Part shown: positions 17,101-25,809 of the stretch, one piece after another
How the letters are laid out: each line of letters begins with the position of its first letter
Position numbering within the stretch: position 1 is the stretch's first letter
Origin: an uncultured Roseburia sp.
Lineage (GTDB): Bacteria; Bacillota; Clostridia; Lachnospirales; Lachnospiraceae
Reading direction: 5' to 3'
NCBI GenBank assembly: GCA_900756925.1
Contig: CAAELX010000053.1
Location: 43,594-107,593, forward strand
Length of the DNA stretch: 64,000 nucleotides
The notes under the pieces: generated by a model
Databases searched by the model: none
Seen by the model: the letters and a program-made list of their open reading frames with translations, nothing else
What the model was told of the DNA's origin: nothing
Position numbers and translations under genes: made by a program

Positions 17101-18442
17101 AACAGGCCTCATTCAACTGGACGCTGTCTACGGTCTGGTTCTTGATCTTAATGCACTTCATATCCTGACCACCGATGTCTAAGATACAGTCTACCTGCGG
17201 ATCAAAGAAAGCAGCCGCGTAAAAATGGGCAACAGTCTCAACTTCGCCGTCATCTAACTGTAAAGCAGCTTTCTGCAATGCTTCACCGTATCCGGTGGAG
17301 CAGGAGTGCACAATGTGTGCTTTTTCCGGCAGCCTGGAATAAATATCCTTGATCGCGCGGATCGCAGTGGCAAGAGGACTTCCATTATTATTGCTGTAGA
17401 ACGAATATAATAAGGAACCGTCCTCACCGATCAGCGCTACCTTTGTCGTAGTGGAACCGGCATCAATACCGAGATAGCAGTTCCCCTCATAGGAAGAAAG
17501 CTCCGCGGTGCGGACGTGATGACCGTCATGGCGTGCACGGAATGCATCGTATTCCGCCTGATCCTTAAAAAGCGGGTCAAGTCTTGCTACTTCAAATTCC
17601 ATATGGATGTCAGACTGTAACTTTGTATGTAATTCGGCAAGTGTGGTTGTCTTGTCTTCCTTATAATTTAAGGCAGAACCGATTGCAGCGAACAGATGGG
17701 AGTTCTCCGGTGTGATGGCGTGTTCATCATCGAGATTCAACGTGCGGATGAAAGCAGCCTTTAACTCGGATAAAAAGTGGAGCGGACCACCTAAGAAAGC
17801 GACGTGTCCGCGGATTGGTTTTCCGCAGGCAAGACCACTGATCGTCTGGTTGACAACTGCCTGAAAAATAGAGGCGGAGAGATCTTCCCTCGTAGCGCCC
17901 TCGTTGATCAGCGGCTGGATATCGGTCTTCGCAAATACACCGCATCTGGCAGCAATCGGATAAATAGCCTTATAATTCTTCGCATATTCGTTCAGTCCGG
18001 TAGCATCCGTCTGAATCAGGGAAGCCATCTGGTCGATGAAGGAACCTGTACCACCGGCGCAGATACCGTTCATACGCTGCTCAACATTGCCACCTTCAAA
18101 ATAAATAATCTTTGCATCCTCACCACCGAGCTCGATTGCAACGTCTGTCTGCGGTGCATAATGCTGCAAGGCGGTGGAGACGGAGATAACCTCCTGTACG
18201 AACGGTACATCCAAATGCTTTGCAAGCGTCAGACCGCCGGAACCGGTGATCATCGGGGCAACTTTTCTGTCACCTAACAGTGCGAATGCCTTATCAATTA
18301 AACTGGAAAGTGTTTCACGGATATTGGCAAAATGTCTCTTATAATCAGAGAACAGCAGATTGTCATTTTCGTCCAATACAGCTATCTTTACAGTTGTAGA
18401 GCCAATATCAATTCCAAGTTTATGAAGTGTATTGTTTTCCAT
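14189..18442 (-). CDS. 2-hydroxyacyl-CoA dehydratase activator-related protein, double ATPase plus dehydratase-like domains
   Basis: About 1417 residues. Two BadF/BcrA-type ATPase domains come in tandem: [12 protein letters not shown] at the N-terminus with [11 protein letters not shown] near 130, and [12 protein letters not shown] near 330 with [11 protein letters not shown] near 450. The glycine/cysteine loops hold the Fe-S ligands in known activators. A cysteine cluster (RCQGCTNHC, about 610) leads into a DUF2229 region and a dehydratase-subunit-like C-terminal third. The family is common in anaerobes, and its role in reductive radical chemistry is inferred from the activator of 2-hydroxyglutaryl-CoA dehydratase. 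The start is the second Met (18442): GGAGG sits inside the codons after the upstream ATG at 18454. Substrate unknown. Confidence 0.88.
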   Translation of the reverse strand: MENNTLHKLGIDIGSTTVKIAVLDENDNLLFSDYKRHFANIRETLSSLIDKAFALLGDRKVAPMITGSGGLTLAKHLDVPFVQEVISVSTALQHYAPQTDVAIELGGEDAKIIYFEGGNVEQRMNGICAGGTGSFIDQMASLIQTDATGLNEYAKNYKAIYPIAARCGVFAKTDIQPLINEGATREDLSASIFQAVVNQTISGLACGKPIRGHVAFLGGPLHFLSELKAAFIRTLNLDDEHAITPENSHLFAAIGSALNYKEDKTTTLAELHTKLQSDIHMEFEVARLDPLFKDQAEYDAFRARHDGHHVRTAELSSYEGNCYLGIDAGSTTTKVALIGEDGSLLYSFYSNNNGSPLATAIRAIKDIYSRLPEKAHIVHSCSTGYGEALQKAALQLDDGEVETVAHFYAAAFFDPQVDCILDIGGQDMKCIKIKNQTVDSVQLNEACSSGCGSFIETFAKSLNFSVQDFAREALFAKNPIDLGTRCTVFMNSKVKQAQKEGASVADISAGLAYSVIKNALYKVIKLSDAKDLGQNIVVQGGTFYNDAVLRSFEKIAGVQCIRPDIAGIMGAFGAALIARERHEEGYQTSMLTIEEINALTFDTKLARCQGCTNHCLLTINRFSGNRQYITGNRCERGLGKEKNKENIPNLFEYKNKRLFDYQPLTAEEAIRGTVGIPRVLNMYENYPFWATFFKKLGFSVVLSPSSTRKIYELGIDSIPSESECYPAKLAHGHVTWLIHQNVDFIFYPCIPYERNEFPDSNNHYNCPIVTSYAENIKNNVDEITSGQVKFLNPFMAFTSEETLSSQLIKVFGASDFAIPESEIREAVSDGWKELAVVRMEMQKKGEEVLQYMKETGRRGIVLAGRPYHVDPEINHGIPELITSYGIAVLTEDSVSHLHQVERPLIVMDQWMYHSRLYAAANFVKTRDDLDLIQLNSFGCGLDAVTTDQVNDILTKSGKIYTCLKIDEVNNLGAARIRIRSLIAAIRVREKKQTKRTVVPANYERVVFTKEMRENYTILCPQMSPIHFELLEPAFNAAGYNLVVPNIPARECVDVGLKFVNNDACYPSLIVVGQLMAAVKSGDYDMDKTAILISQTGGGCRASNYIGFIRRALEKAGYPNVPVISINLSGLEGNPGFTFTPKLIQHGLYALEFGDIFLRCLYATRPYESVPGSANELHEKWKKKVIAFITQDKILSHRKYKKMCREIIRDFDNLPRLDVKKPRVGVVGEILVKFHPAANNYLVDLLESEGAEAVVPDLTDFLLYCFYNTGFKADNLGFSQKSKRIGRLGIKFFEWLRSAAVDEFKKSKHFTAPAHIEDLAKYARDIVSEGNQTGEGWFLTGEMLELIHSGTPNIVCTQPFACLPNHVVGKGVIKELRHRYPDSNIVAIDYDPGASEVNQLNRIKLMLSTANKNLKKNM

Positions 18443-18784
18443 AAAATCCTCCATGTAAAATGTATCAAAGTGTCAGATATCCCGGAAAAAAAAGCAGGAA
18501 TGATTCCCGTACTCTGAGAAATCCGAAAATAAATAGAGTTTCTACTTATTAAATGCCTGCTCAAAAATCAAGCAATGTACATTATACGACAGGAATTTAC
18601 AAAAAACAATGAGTAAATAATAATGTAAATCTAAACTTTTTGTGAAGTGGATTCGTGAACATTGACAAAAAAAGACAGCACAGATATACTTAATTTTATT
18701 CATGACAAATAGAATATTTCCGGGTGAAAATCCCAAATCAGAAGCTTTACAGAAAAAAGAAAAAAGAAAAAAGGAGCAGCAACT
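18443..18784. other. divergent intergenic region
   Basis: About 340 bp of AT-rich sequence between the divergent dehydratase-activator and rhomboid-like genes. It contains one strong promoter (18662-18690) and no credible gene or named regulatory element. Confidence 0.6.
18662..18690 (+). promoter_or_regulatory. consensus sigma-A promoter
   Basis: TTGACA (18662-18667), exactly 17 bp, TATACT (18685-18690). It lies 94 bp upstream of the rhomboid-like gene and points toward it. Confidence 0.75.
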
Positions 18785-19699
18785 ATGAACTGGCTTAATA
18801 AATTAGAACGAAAATTAGGACGCTATGCGATTCCCAATCTGATTCTCTATCTGATCGGAGCATATTCCATCGGCTTTGTACTGAACATGGTGGCACCGAG
18901 CATTTTGAATTACTTGAACTTTCAGCCGTATTATATTCTTCACGGACAGATCTGGCGTCTTGTAACCTGGATCTTCATGCCGACTGACAGTAATATCCTC
19001 TTCCTGATTATTATGATGATGTTATATTATCAGCTTGGCATGGCGTTAGAACGCACATGGGGAACTTTCCGTTTCAATGTTTATATCATCGGAGGAATCT
19101 TAGTGACGGAACTTGGCAGTTTCCTTGTATACGGACTGATTTACGGGATCTTCGGAAGAGCGATGGCGTTAAGTGCCAGCGCGATCATGGGGCAGATGAT
19201 CAGCACAAGCTACATCAACATGTCCATTTTCCTTGCGTTTGCAACACTTTATCCGGATATGCAGGTTATGCTGTATTTCATCATCCCAATCAAGATGAAG
19301 TGGATGGCAGCAGTCTATGTTGTCATGATGGTATTCAATGTGTGGGATATTTTCCAGAGTGTTCGCACTGTGACCCAGTCAACGGGTATTGCGCTCTGGT
19401 ACGCAGGCATTATGCTCTTATGTGTGATCTTATCCCTGCTCAATTACCTCATTTTCTTCCTCTCCACGAGGAACCTAAATCGCTACACACCGCATGAAGT
19501 ACACCGGCGCCAGCAGTTCAAAGCGCAGATGAGAGAGCCAAGACCTGGTTCTGGCATCACAAAGCACAAATGCGCAGTCTGCGGACGCACCGAGTTAGAT
19601 GATCCGAACCTTGAGTTCCGTTTCTGCTCGAAGTGCGAAGGCAACTACGAATACTGCCAGGATCACCTTTTTACGCATCAGCATATCAGACGGAGCTAA
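18785..19699 (+). CDS. rhomboid-like membrane protein without GxSG, with C-terminal zinc-ribbon-like tail
   Basis: 304 residues. About six TM helices fill 15-235. The loop motif HGQIWRLVTWIF (about 54-65) is the WR element of the rhomboid/Derlin superfamily. The catalytic GxSG is replaced by LSASAIMG, so protease activity is doubtful. A soluble tail from about 245 carries CAVC and CSKC pairs plus Cys/His near the end (CQDHLFTHQH), suggesting a bound zinc. AAGGAGC precedes the start. It may be a pseudoprotease in membrane-protein quality control; this is inference. Confidence 0.75.
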   Translation: MNWLNKLERKLGRYAIPNLILYLIGAYSIGFVLNMVAPSILNYLNFQPYYILHGQIWRLVTWIFMPTDSNILFLIIMMMLYYQLGMALERTWGTFRFNVYIIGGILVTELGSFLVYGLIYGIFGRAMALSASAIMGQMISTSYINMSIFLAFATLYPDMQVMLYFIIPIKMKWMAAVYVVMMVFNVWDIFQSVRTVTQSTGIALWYAGIMLLCVILSLLNYLIFFLSTRNLNRYTPHEVHRRQQFKAQMREPRPGSGITKHKCAVCGRTELDDPNLEFRFCSKCEGNYEYCQDHLFTHQHIRRS

Positions 19700-19700
19700 T

Positions 19701-19780
19701 GCGGCTGCACACCCCGCTTTCAGCATCGGGGGTTACCGCTTTGCAGGGCGGCATCGGAAGGTTGTTGTACCAGGGCGGGA
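19701..19780. repeat. GC-rich short repeat, copy 1 (pairs with 25511-25590)
   Basis: Starts right after the rhomboid-like stop. It shares GGCTG, GCACACC-like, TTTC-GC, CAGGGCGGC and GGCGGGA blocks in the same order with the stretch after the stop at 25501. Spacing differs by a few bases, as in decayed copies of one repeat. No reading frame or terminator T-run is evident. Confidence 0.4.
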
Positions 19781-19815
19781 TAGTGGCTTGCTTTACTATT
19801 ATCATGGAGGTATCT

Positions 19816-20016
19816 ATGAATAGGAAAGTTAGATTATTTGCAATGATTGTTTTTATCATGGCGTTCATCGTTTCAATTGTTCGCATTTTTATTGATTTTA
19901 ATTATGGAATAGAAAAAATGAATCCGCTTATTCCCGTGCTAGATATCGCAAGTGCGATTGTATGGGTAATTTGCATGATTGTTAATTGCATTTTATATCT
20001 GAAAAAAGATAAATAA
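19816..20016 (+). CDS. small two-TM membrane protein
   Basis: 66 residues from ATG 19816, with GGAGG 5 nt upstream, which decides the start. Two hydrophobic helices (about 7-26 and 40-60) are separated by a short polar loop, with a lysine-rich end (LKKDK). Not recognised. The layout is that of small membrane proteins of unknown role. It sits between a repeat remnant and a palindromic element, so it may be accessory. Confidence 0.6.
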   Translation: MNRKVRLFAMIVFIMAFIVSIVRIFIDFNYGIEKMNPLIPVLDIASAIVWVICMIVNCILYLKKDK

Positions 20017-20066
20017 CATCTTTCATTTCGAATAAATAAATAAACCTTGGAAATTATGATATCCAA

Positions 20067-20312
20067 GCTGCCGTCAATAACGTAACGAATGCCGGGGATG
20101 GGTGGGGCTTCCGGAAGATTATCCTCTGGGCTACGGAGATGAGACTCAAGTCTACAATAGAATGAACGCTACGCGAACATTCTATTGTCAAGAATTCTCG
20201 AAGCCATTGCTGAGAGAATTGGCTGCTTTGAGGCTCATCGGAGTTCTTAGCCCAATGGAAATCTGTAGGAAGCCCCACCCATCCCCGGCTCACATAACCT
20301 ATATTCGGCAGC
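20067..20312. repeat. nested palindromic element A (MITE-like or structured)
   Basis: Outer arms GCTGCCG/CGGCAGC (20067-20073, 20306-20312), then non-pairing loops of 17 and 16 nt, then a perfect 22-bp inverted repeat (20091-20112 and 20268-20289, with core GGATGGGTGGGGC). An inner 11-bp inverted repeat, ACAATAGAATG/CATTCTATTGT, surrounds about 13 nt. The plan matches the elements at 51279 and 63390; sequence likeness is limited to a G-rich block in the main arm. No coding capacity and no clear target duplication. Confidence 0.7.
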
Positions 20313-20432
20313 GTAGCTTCACAATATTCTAAAATCTATAAGATAATCTCCAATACGATATTAGCCCCTCTTATGAATCGTCAAAAAAAACTGAAAATTG
20401 TCAAATCAAAGCGAATTTCCCGGGAAATTGTA

Positions 20433-20461
20433 TTGACGATAAAAAATCCCTGTGCTAAATT
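20433..20461 (+). promoter_or_regulatory. promoter of the BMP transporter operon
   Basis: TTGACG (20433-20438), 17 bp, extended -10 TGC-TAAATT (20456-20461). It lies 47 bp upstream of the lipoprotein start, with an AAGGAGG site between. Confidence 0.55.
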
Positions 20462-20507
20462 GACTCATGTATTCCAAAGGAAGAAAATGGATAACAAGGA
20501 GGATAAT

Positions 20508-21791
20508 ATGAAAAAGGCAATCAGTGTTTTATTGGCAATGGGTTTGACAGTTTCCATGGTAGCAGGATGTGGTTCTGATAATGGAGCAGCTTCCAATGCA
20601 GATCAGACAACAGGAAACCAGACAGCAGCTACAGAGACAGGTGCAGATAACGCACAGGCAGAGGCAGGAGAGGGAATTTCTGCATCTGATATCAAAGTCG
20701 GTGTCATCTACATTGGCGATGAAAATGAAGGATATACAGCAGCACATATGGCTGGTGTTGATGAGATGGCAGAAAATCTTGGATTATCCGATGGCCAGAT
20801 CATCGAGAAGACTCTGATCCCGGAAGATGAATCTGCTTATGATGCAGCAGTCGATCTTGCAGATCAGGGATGTAACATCATCTTTGCTACAAGCTTCGGT
20901 CATGAGAGTTATGTCATTCAGGCAGCAGGCGAGTATCCTGATATCCAGTTCTGCCATGCAACCGGATATCAGGCAGCCTCATCCGGACTTCCTAACATGC
21001 ATAACTACTTTGACTCAATTTACGAAGCACGTTATGTATCCGGTGTTGTTGCAGGTATGAAATTAAATGAAATGATCGAGAATGGTGATATCACAGCAGA
21101 GGAAGCCAAGATCGGCTACGTTGGTGCATTCCCATATGCAGAGGTTATTTCCGGATTTACTTCTTTCTATCTTGGAGCAAGAAGCGTATGTGAATCCGCA
21201 ACAATGGAAGTTCAGTATACAAACAGCTGGGCAGATATGGCAGGTGAGGCAGAGGTTGCTTCCCAGCTTATCGCAAATGGATGTGTTTTAATCAGCCAGC
21301 ATGCAGATACAACAGGTGCTCCTACAGCATGTGAGACAGCAAAAGTTCCATGTGTAGGTTACAACGTTGATATGACATCTGTTGCTCCGGACGCAGCACT
21401 TACTTCCCCGACAAACAACTGGGGAGTTTACTACACACATGCTGTACAGTGCGTCTTAGACGGAACACCAATCGAGACAGATTGGTGCCAGGGATTTGCT
21501 GAGGATGCAGTTAGAATTACACCTGTAAATGAGGCTGTAGCAGCAGAGGGAACAGATGCAAAGGTTGAGGAAGTAGAAGCAGCATTAAAAGATGGTTCTC
21601 TTCACGTATTTGATACAACAACCTTCACCGTAGACGGTGGAAAGACTTTAGAGGATGCAATCGCTGAGGGCGGTGATTATGCAAAATATGCAGATTATGT
21701 ATCAGATGGCTACTATCATGAATCAGAACTGGCATCTGCACCATCCTTTGATATTATTATTGATGGCATTACATCTAAGACAAACAAATAA
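20508..21791 (+). CDS. BMP-family nucleoside-binding lipoprotein
   Basis: 427 residues from ATG 20508, 5 nt after AAGGAGG. A lipoprotein signal ends in VAGC (about 18-21), followed by a low-complexity Ser/Ala/Thr linker. The body is a PnrA/Med-type periplasmic-binding fold: DIKVGVIYIGDENEG, IFATSFGHESYV, IGYVGAFPYAEVISG and SPTNNWGVYY. BMP proteins capture purine nucleosides for the adjacent ABC importer. A hairpin just downstream may keep its mRNA in excess over the transporter genes, as usual for binding proteins. Confidence 0.92.
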   Translation: MKKAISVLLAMGLTVSMVAGCGSDNGAASNADQTTGNQTAATETGADNAQAEAGEGISASDIKVGVIYIGDENEGYTAAHMAGVDEMAENLGLSDGQIIEKTLIPEDESAYDAAVDLADQGCNIIFATSFGHESYVIQAAGEYPDIQFCHATGYQAASSGLPNMHNYFDSIYEARYVSGVVAGMKLNEMIENGDITAEEAKIGYVGAFPYAEVISGFTSFYLGARSVCESATMEVQYTNSWADMAGEAEVASQLIANGCVLISQHADTTGAPTACETAKVPCVGYNVDMTSVAPDAALTSPTNNWGVYYTHAVQCVLDGTPIETDWCQGFAEDAVRITPVNEAVAAEGTDAKVEEVEAALKDGSLHVFDTTTFTVDGGKTLEDAIAEGGDYAKYADYVSDGYYHESELASAPSFDIIIDGITSKTNK

Positions 21792-21820
21792 TCTTAAGAT
21801 ACAAAAATGTAATAGTTATT

Positions 21821-21858
21821 CAACAAGTGTTGTCGGCATCTGCCTTCAACACTTGTTG
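21821..21858 (+). promoter_or_regulatory. intercistronic mRNA hairpin
   Basis: CAACAAGTGTTG (21821-21832) and CAACACTTGTTG (21847-21858) form a perfect 12-bp stem with a 14-nt loop. No T-run follows, so it is more likely an mRNA-stabilising or attenuating structure between the binding-protein and ATPase genes than a terminator. Confidence 0.6.
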
Positions 21859-21887
21859 TGACTCTAGAGAAAGCAGGAGGAGTATTT

Positions 21888-23420
21888 GTGGAACCAGTAA
21901 ATGCAATTGAACTGAAAGGCGTAACCAAACGTTTCGGGGATGTCATTGCAAATGACAATATCAATCTGACCGTCAGAAAGGGTGAGATTCTTTCTATTTT
22001 GGGAGAGAATGGTAGTGGAAAGACTACGTTGATGAACATGCTCTCCGGAATCTATTTCCCGGATGAAGGAATGATTAAGGTAAAGGGAAAAGAAGTAACC
22101 ATCCGTTCTCCAAAAGATTCCTTTGCGCTCGGAATTGGAATGATTCATCAGCATTTCAAGCTGATCAATATACTGACAGCCGCCGAGAATATTATTCTTG
22201 GACTGCCTGGAAAAGAAAAGCTTCATATGAAACAGGTAGAAAAAGAAATCAAAGAACTGACAGATAAATATGGCTTTGATCTGAATCCGTCCCAGAAAAT
22301 CTATGACATGTCAGTTTCCCAGAAACAGACGGTGGAGATTGTCAAAGTGCTTTACCGCGGTGCGGATATTCTGATCTTAGATGAGCCGACTGCCGTTTTG
22401 ACCCCGCAGGAGACGGAAAAATTATTTGCCGTGCTGCGCAACATGCGGAAAGCCGGAAAATCCATTATTATCATTACACACAAATTAAATGAGGTATTAG
22501 AGCTTTCAGACCGAGTGGCTGTTCTGCGGAAAGGAAAATACATCGACACCGTGGAGACCGCGGATGCAACGGTGGAATCGCTGACAGAGATGATGGTCGG
22601 CGAGAAGGTCACACTGGATATCAACCGTACCGAGCCGGAAGCACCGGAAAAAAGAATAGAGATGCGAGGTATTACCTGTCGGAATAAAGAGGGCATGAAA
22701 GTGTTAAAAGAGGCATCCTTCACAGCTTGCAGCGGCGAGATCTTAGGCGTTGCCGGCATTTCCGGAAGCGGACAGAAAGAACTGTTAGAGTCCGTAGCAG
22801 GATTGCAGCCGATCGAGAGCGGTGAGATTTTCTATTTTTCGCCGGAAGGAGAGACGATGAAGATCTCAGATATGAAGGCAGAGGAGATCAAAAACCTTGG
22901 AATCACACTGTCATTCGTCCCGGAAGACCGTCTTGGAATGGGACTGGTCGGTTCCATGGATCTGACTGATAATATGATGATCCGAAGCTATAAGGAAGGA
23001 AAACATTTCTTCGCAGACCGTAAAGCTCCGAAGAAGCTTGCCGAGGATATCGTGGAGAAGCTTGACGTTGTCACTCCGGGTGTCGGTACACCGGTCAGCA
23101 GACTTTCCGGCGGAAATGTCCAGAAGATTCTGGTCGGGCGTGAGATCGCAAGCAACCCGACGGTACTGATGGTTGCGTATCCGGTGCGTGGACTCGATAT
23201 CAATTCTTCCTATACAATCTATAACCTTTTAAATGAGCAGAAGGAAAAAGGGGTTGCCGTCATCTGTGTAGGGGAGGATCTCGATGTGCTCTTAGAGCTT
23301 TGTGATAAGATTCTTGTATTAAACGGTGGTAAAATTGCCGGAATTGTAGATGCACGAACCACAACGAAGGAAAAACTGGGTCTGATGATGACTGGACAGA
23401 CGGAGGAGAAGAATGAGTAA
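21888..23420 (+). CDS. nucleoside ABC importer, double ATPase subunit (YufO-like)
   Basis: About 510 residues. GTG 21888 is preferred because AGGAGG lies 7 nt upstream; the in-frame GTG at 21858 sits in the hairpin. There are two fused ATPase domains. The first has Walker A GENGSGKTT, signature region MSVSQKQTVE and Walker B ILDEPTAVL. The second has the loop GVAGISGSGQKE and signature LSGGNVQK, but its Walker B position reads VLMVAYPVRGLD, so the second site is degenerate. This is normal for the sugar/nucleoside importer group. Overlaps the next gene by 8 bp. Confidence 0.92.
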   Translation: MEPVNAIELKGVTKRFGDVIANDNINLTVRKGEILSILGENGSGKTTLMNMLSGIYFPDEGMIKVKGKEVTIRSPKDSFALGIGMIHQHFKLINILTAAENIILGLPGKEKLHMKQVEKEIKELTDKYGFDLNPSQKIYDMSVSQKQTVEIVKVLYRGADILILDEPTAVLTPQETEKLFAVLRNMRKAGKSIIIITHKLNEVLELSDRVAVLRKGKYIDTVETADATVESLTEMMVGEKVTLDINRTEPEAPEKRIEMRGITCRNKEGMKVLKEASFTACSGEILGVAGISGSGQKELLESVAGLQPIESGEIFYFSPEGETMKISDMKAEEIKNLGITLSFVPEDRLGMGLVGSMDLTDNMMIRSYKEGKHFFADRKAPKKLAEDIVEKLDVVTPGVGTPVSRLSGGNVQKILVGREIASNPTVLMVAYPVRGLDINSSYTIYNLLNEQKEKGVAVICVGEDLDVLLELCDKILVLNGGKIAGIVDARTTTKEKLGLMMTGQTEEKNE

Positions 23421-24519
23421 GGAAAGTACAACGACAAACAAAGAACCGTTTGCACGTATGGTGAAAAGAGACCACATCAGTATGGGAAAAGCATGGATGA
23501 TCCGTCTGATTGCGGTGGCATTATCGCTGGTTGTGGCAGCACTTGTCATAGTGCTGATCACGAAGGAAAATCCAATTCAGGTTTATCTTGGAATTATCGA
23601 CGGCGCGGTTGGAAGCAGCAGACGTGCCTGGGTGACCATCCGTGAGATGATGGTGCTTTTATGCATTGCAGTCGGACTGACACCGGCGTTTAAAATGAAG
23701 TTCTGGAACATCGGAGCAGAAGGACAGATCTTAATAGGTGGAACAGCAGCCGCAGCCATGATGATTTATTTTGGTGGCAAAATGCCAAACTGGCTGTTAC
23801 TGATTGTGATTTTTATCACAAGCGCGGTGGCAGGTATGATCTGGGGACTGATCCCGGCTGTTTTCAAAGCATACTTTAATACGAATGAAACACTTTTCAC
23901 TTTAATGCTCAATTACGTTGCCATGCAGATTGTAACGTTCTGTATTGTGTTCTGGGAGAATCCGACCGGATCGAATACAGTAGGAATTATCAACGCCGGA
24001 ACGAGAGCAGGGTGGTTTCCGACAATTTTTGGAAATGCATACACTTTAAATGTGATCGTGGTATTAGTTGTCACAGCGTTGATCTCTATTTATATGAAAT
24101 ATTCCAAACAGGGCTATGAGATCGCTGTTGTAGGAGAGAGCCAGAATACAGCGCGCTACGCAGGCATCAGCGTGAAGAAAGTCATTATCCGCACAATGAT
24201 GATTTCCGGAGCCATCTGCGGATTGTCAGGAGCTATCATTGTCAGCGGTGCGAGCCATACCATTTCCACCAGCACAGCGGGCGGACGCGGATTTACCGCC
24301 ATTATTGTGGCATGGATGTCAAAGTTCAATCCGTTTGCCATGATCCTCGTATCCGCATTCCTTGTATTTATGCAGCAGGGATCTATTCAGATCGCCACAC
24401 AGTATGGTCTGAATGAAAACGCATCGGACATTATCACAGGTATTTTATTATTCTTCCTGATCGGATGTGAATTTTTTATCAATTACAGATTAGAGTTCCG
24501 CAAGAAAGGAGAAAAATAA
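23413..24519 (+). CDS. nucleoside ABC importer permease 1 (YufP-like)
   Basis: 368 residues, with a basic cytoplasmic N-terminus and about nine hydrophobic segments. The AFKMKFWNIGAEGQILIGG block (about 93) and AVVGESQNTARYAGI (about 237) with GAICGLSGAIIVSG are the permease signatures of the BMP importer group. It pairs with the next gene as a heterodimer. The start overlaps the ATPase gene, so translation is coupled. Confidence 0.92.
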   Translation: MSKESTTTNKEPFARMVKRDHISMGKAWMIRLIAVALSLVVAALVIVLITKENPIQVYLGIIDGAVGSSRRAWVTIREMMVLLCIAVGLTPAFKMKFWNIGAEGQILIGGTAAAAMMIYFGGKMPNWLLLIVIFITSAVAGMIWGLIPAVFKAYFNTNETLFTLMLNYVAMQIVTFCIVFWENPTGSNTVGIINAGTRAGWFPTIFGNAYTLNVIVVLVVTALISIYMKYSKQGYEIAVVGESQNTARYAGISVKKVIIRTMMISGAICGLSGAIIVSGASHTISTSTAGGRGFTAIIVAWMSKFNPFAMILVSAFLVFMQQGSIQIATQYGLNENASDIITGILLFFLIGCEFFINYRLEFRKKGEK

Positions 24520-24520
24520 A

Positions 24521-25501
24521 ATGACATTATTACTGACATTTATCCAGAAAGCAATCGGACAGGGTGTTGCCATTTTATTCGGTGCATCCGGTGAGATTGT
24601 GACAGAAAAATCAGGAAATTTAAACCTCGGCATTCCGGGTATTATGTATATGGGTGGTATCGCAGGTCTGATGGGCGCATTTTTCTATGAAAAAGGAACG
24701 GAGAACCCAAACGGTTTTGTGGGACTTCTCATATCGCTGTTATGCACCCTGATCGCATCTGCATTAGGAGGTCTTCTTTACAGTTTCCTTACGATCACGC
24801 TTCGTGCAAACCAGAACGTTGTCGGTCTTGCACTCACTACCTTTGGTGTCGGCTTCGGTAACTTCTTCGGAGGCTCCATCTCCAAGATTGCAGGCGGTGT
24901 CGGACAGATTTCCGTACAGACAACAGCGGCAGCCTACCGCGTATCCATCCCGGGCTTATCTGAGATCCCGGTGATCGGACCGTTACTTTTCTCATATGGG
25001 TTTCTGACCTACCTGTCCGTCATAATTGCAGTGATTATGACCTATTTTCTGAAAAGAACGAGAAAAGGATTAAACCTGCGCGCAGTAGGAGAGAGCCCGG
25101 CAACAGCAGATGCTGCCGGAATCAATGTATCCCGCTATAAATATGTGGCAACTGTGACAGGTGCGGCCATCGCCGGACTCGGCGGTTTGTATTTCGTTAT
25201 GGAATATCTGGGTGGAACCTGGTCCAACAATGGTTTCGGTGACCGTGGCTGGCTTGCCATTGCCCTTGTTATCCTTGCCCTCTGGAATCCGGATCATGCG
25301 ATCTGGGGATCGATTGTCTTCGGTGGACTGTATATTCTCTATATTTATCTGCCGGGACTGACCAGAGCGACGCAGGAGCTCGTCAAGATGCTTCCATATC
25401 TTGTTACGATTATCGTTCTTGTCATCACAAGCAAGCGCAACAAACAGGAGAACCAGCCACCGGCAAGCCTTGGGGAGGCTTATTTCCGCGAGGATCGGTA
25501 A
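24521..25501 (+). CDS. nucleoside ABC importer permease 2 (YufQ-like)
   Basis: 326 residues and about eight TM segments. Typical motifs are EKSGNLNLGIPGIMYMGG (about 30), RAVGESPATADAAGINV (about 187) and GAAIAGLGGLYFVMEY. Starts 1 bp after the previous stop and completes the four-gene importer. Its stop is followed at once by a GC-rich repeat remnant and then a structured terminator. Confidence 0.92.
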   Translation: MTLLLTFIQKAIGQGVAILFGASGEIVTEKSGNLNLGIPGIMYMGGIAGLMGAFFYEKGTENPNGFVGLLISLLCTLIASALGGLLYSFLTITLRANQNVVGLALTTFGVGFGNFFGGSISKIAGGVGQISVQTTAAAYRVSIPGLSEIPVIGPLLFSYGFLTYLSVIIAVIMTYFLKRTRKGLNLRAVGESPATADAAGINVSRYKYVATVTGAAIAGLGGLYFVMEYLGGTWSNNGFGDRGWLAIALVILALWNPDHAIWGSIVFGGLYILYIYLPGLTRATQELVKMLPYLVTIIVLVITSKRNKQENQPPASLGEAYFREDR

Positions 25502-25510
25502 ATCCGGGTT

Positions 25511-25590
25511 TGGCTGGGAGCACACCGCACTTTCGGCTCACAGTCTATCGTCAGGGCGGCTACACAATCTATCCCAAGGCGGGAAGGTTA
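25511..25590. repeat. GC-rich short repeat, copy 2 (pairs with 19701-19780)
   Basis: Same ordered blocks as the stretch after 19699: GGCTG, GCACACC, TTTCGGC, TCAGGGCGGC and AAGGCGGGAAGG. An 8-bp inverted repeat CCAAGGCG/CGCCTTGG (near 25575-25604) lies at its end. It follows a stop codon directly, as does copy 1. Confidence 0.4.
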
Positions 25591-25661
25591 GCCGCTCGCC
25601 TTGGACAGATTCGCTTGCCTATAGAGAAAAACTTAGATAGATGCAGCTTTAATGCGAAAAA

Positions 25662-25746
25662 CAGGGTGTGATCCCGGAAAAATCCATCGTAGTCTGCTCG
25701 GAGCTCCCGGCGGAACTGGATTTTGGAGGGATCACACCCTGCTTTT
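25662..25746 (+). terminator. large two-tier terminator of the importer operon
   Basis: A perfect 14-bp stem (CAGGGTGTGATCCC 25662-25675 with 25728-25741) encloses a second stem AAAATCCA/TGGATTTT (25679-25686, 25717-25724). A T-run follows at 25743-25747. The size is unusual, but the position after the operon and the T-run fit termination. Confidence 0.7.
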
Positions 25747-25809
25747 TGCTTACAACCTATAGAAAGGCGGTTTCATACATATTAATCTAGTGACTGTCAA
25801 ATTAAGAGT

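Larger units (their letters stand above)
20017..20507. other. gene-free stretch with palindromic element and promoter
   Basis: About 490 bp between the small membrane protein and the BMP lipoprotein gene. It holds the nested palindrome at 20067-20312 and the BMP promoter at 20433-20461. No purine riboswitch core was seen despite the nucleoside transporter downstream. Confidence 0.6.

Noticed and set aside
20067..20312. Integron attC-like site
   Set aside because: The main arm is a perfect 22-bp repeat, without the paired short boxes and extrahelical bases of attC, and there is no integrase or cassette array.
20341..20507. Purine riboswitch before the nucleoside importer
   Set aside because: The conserved junction sequences of the purine aptamer were not found; the stretch reads as a plain promoter and leader.
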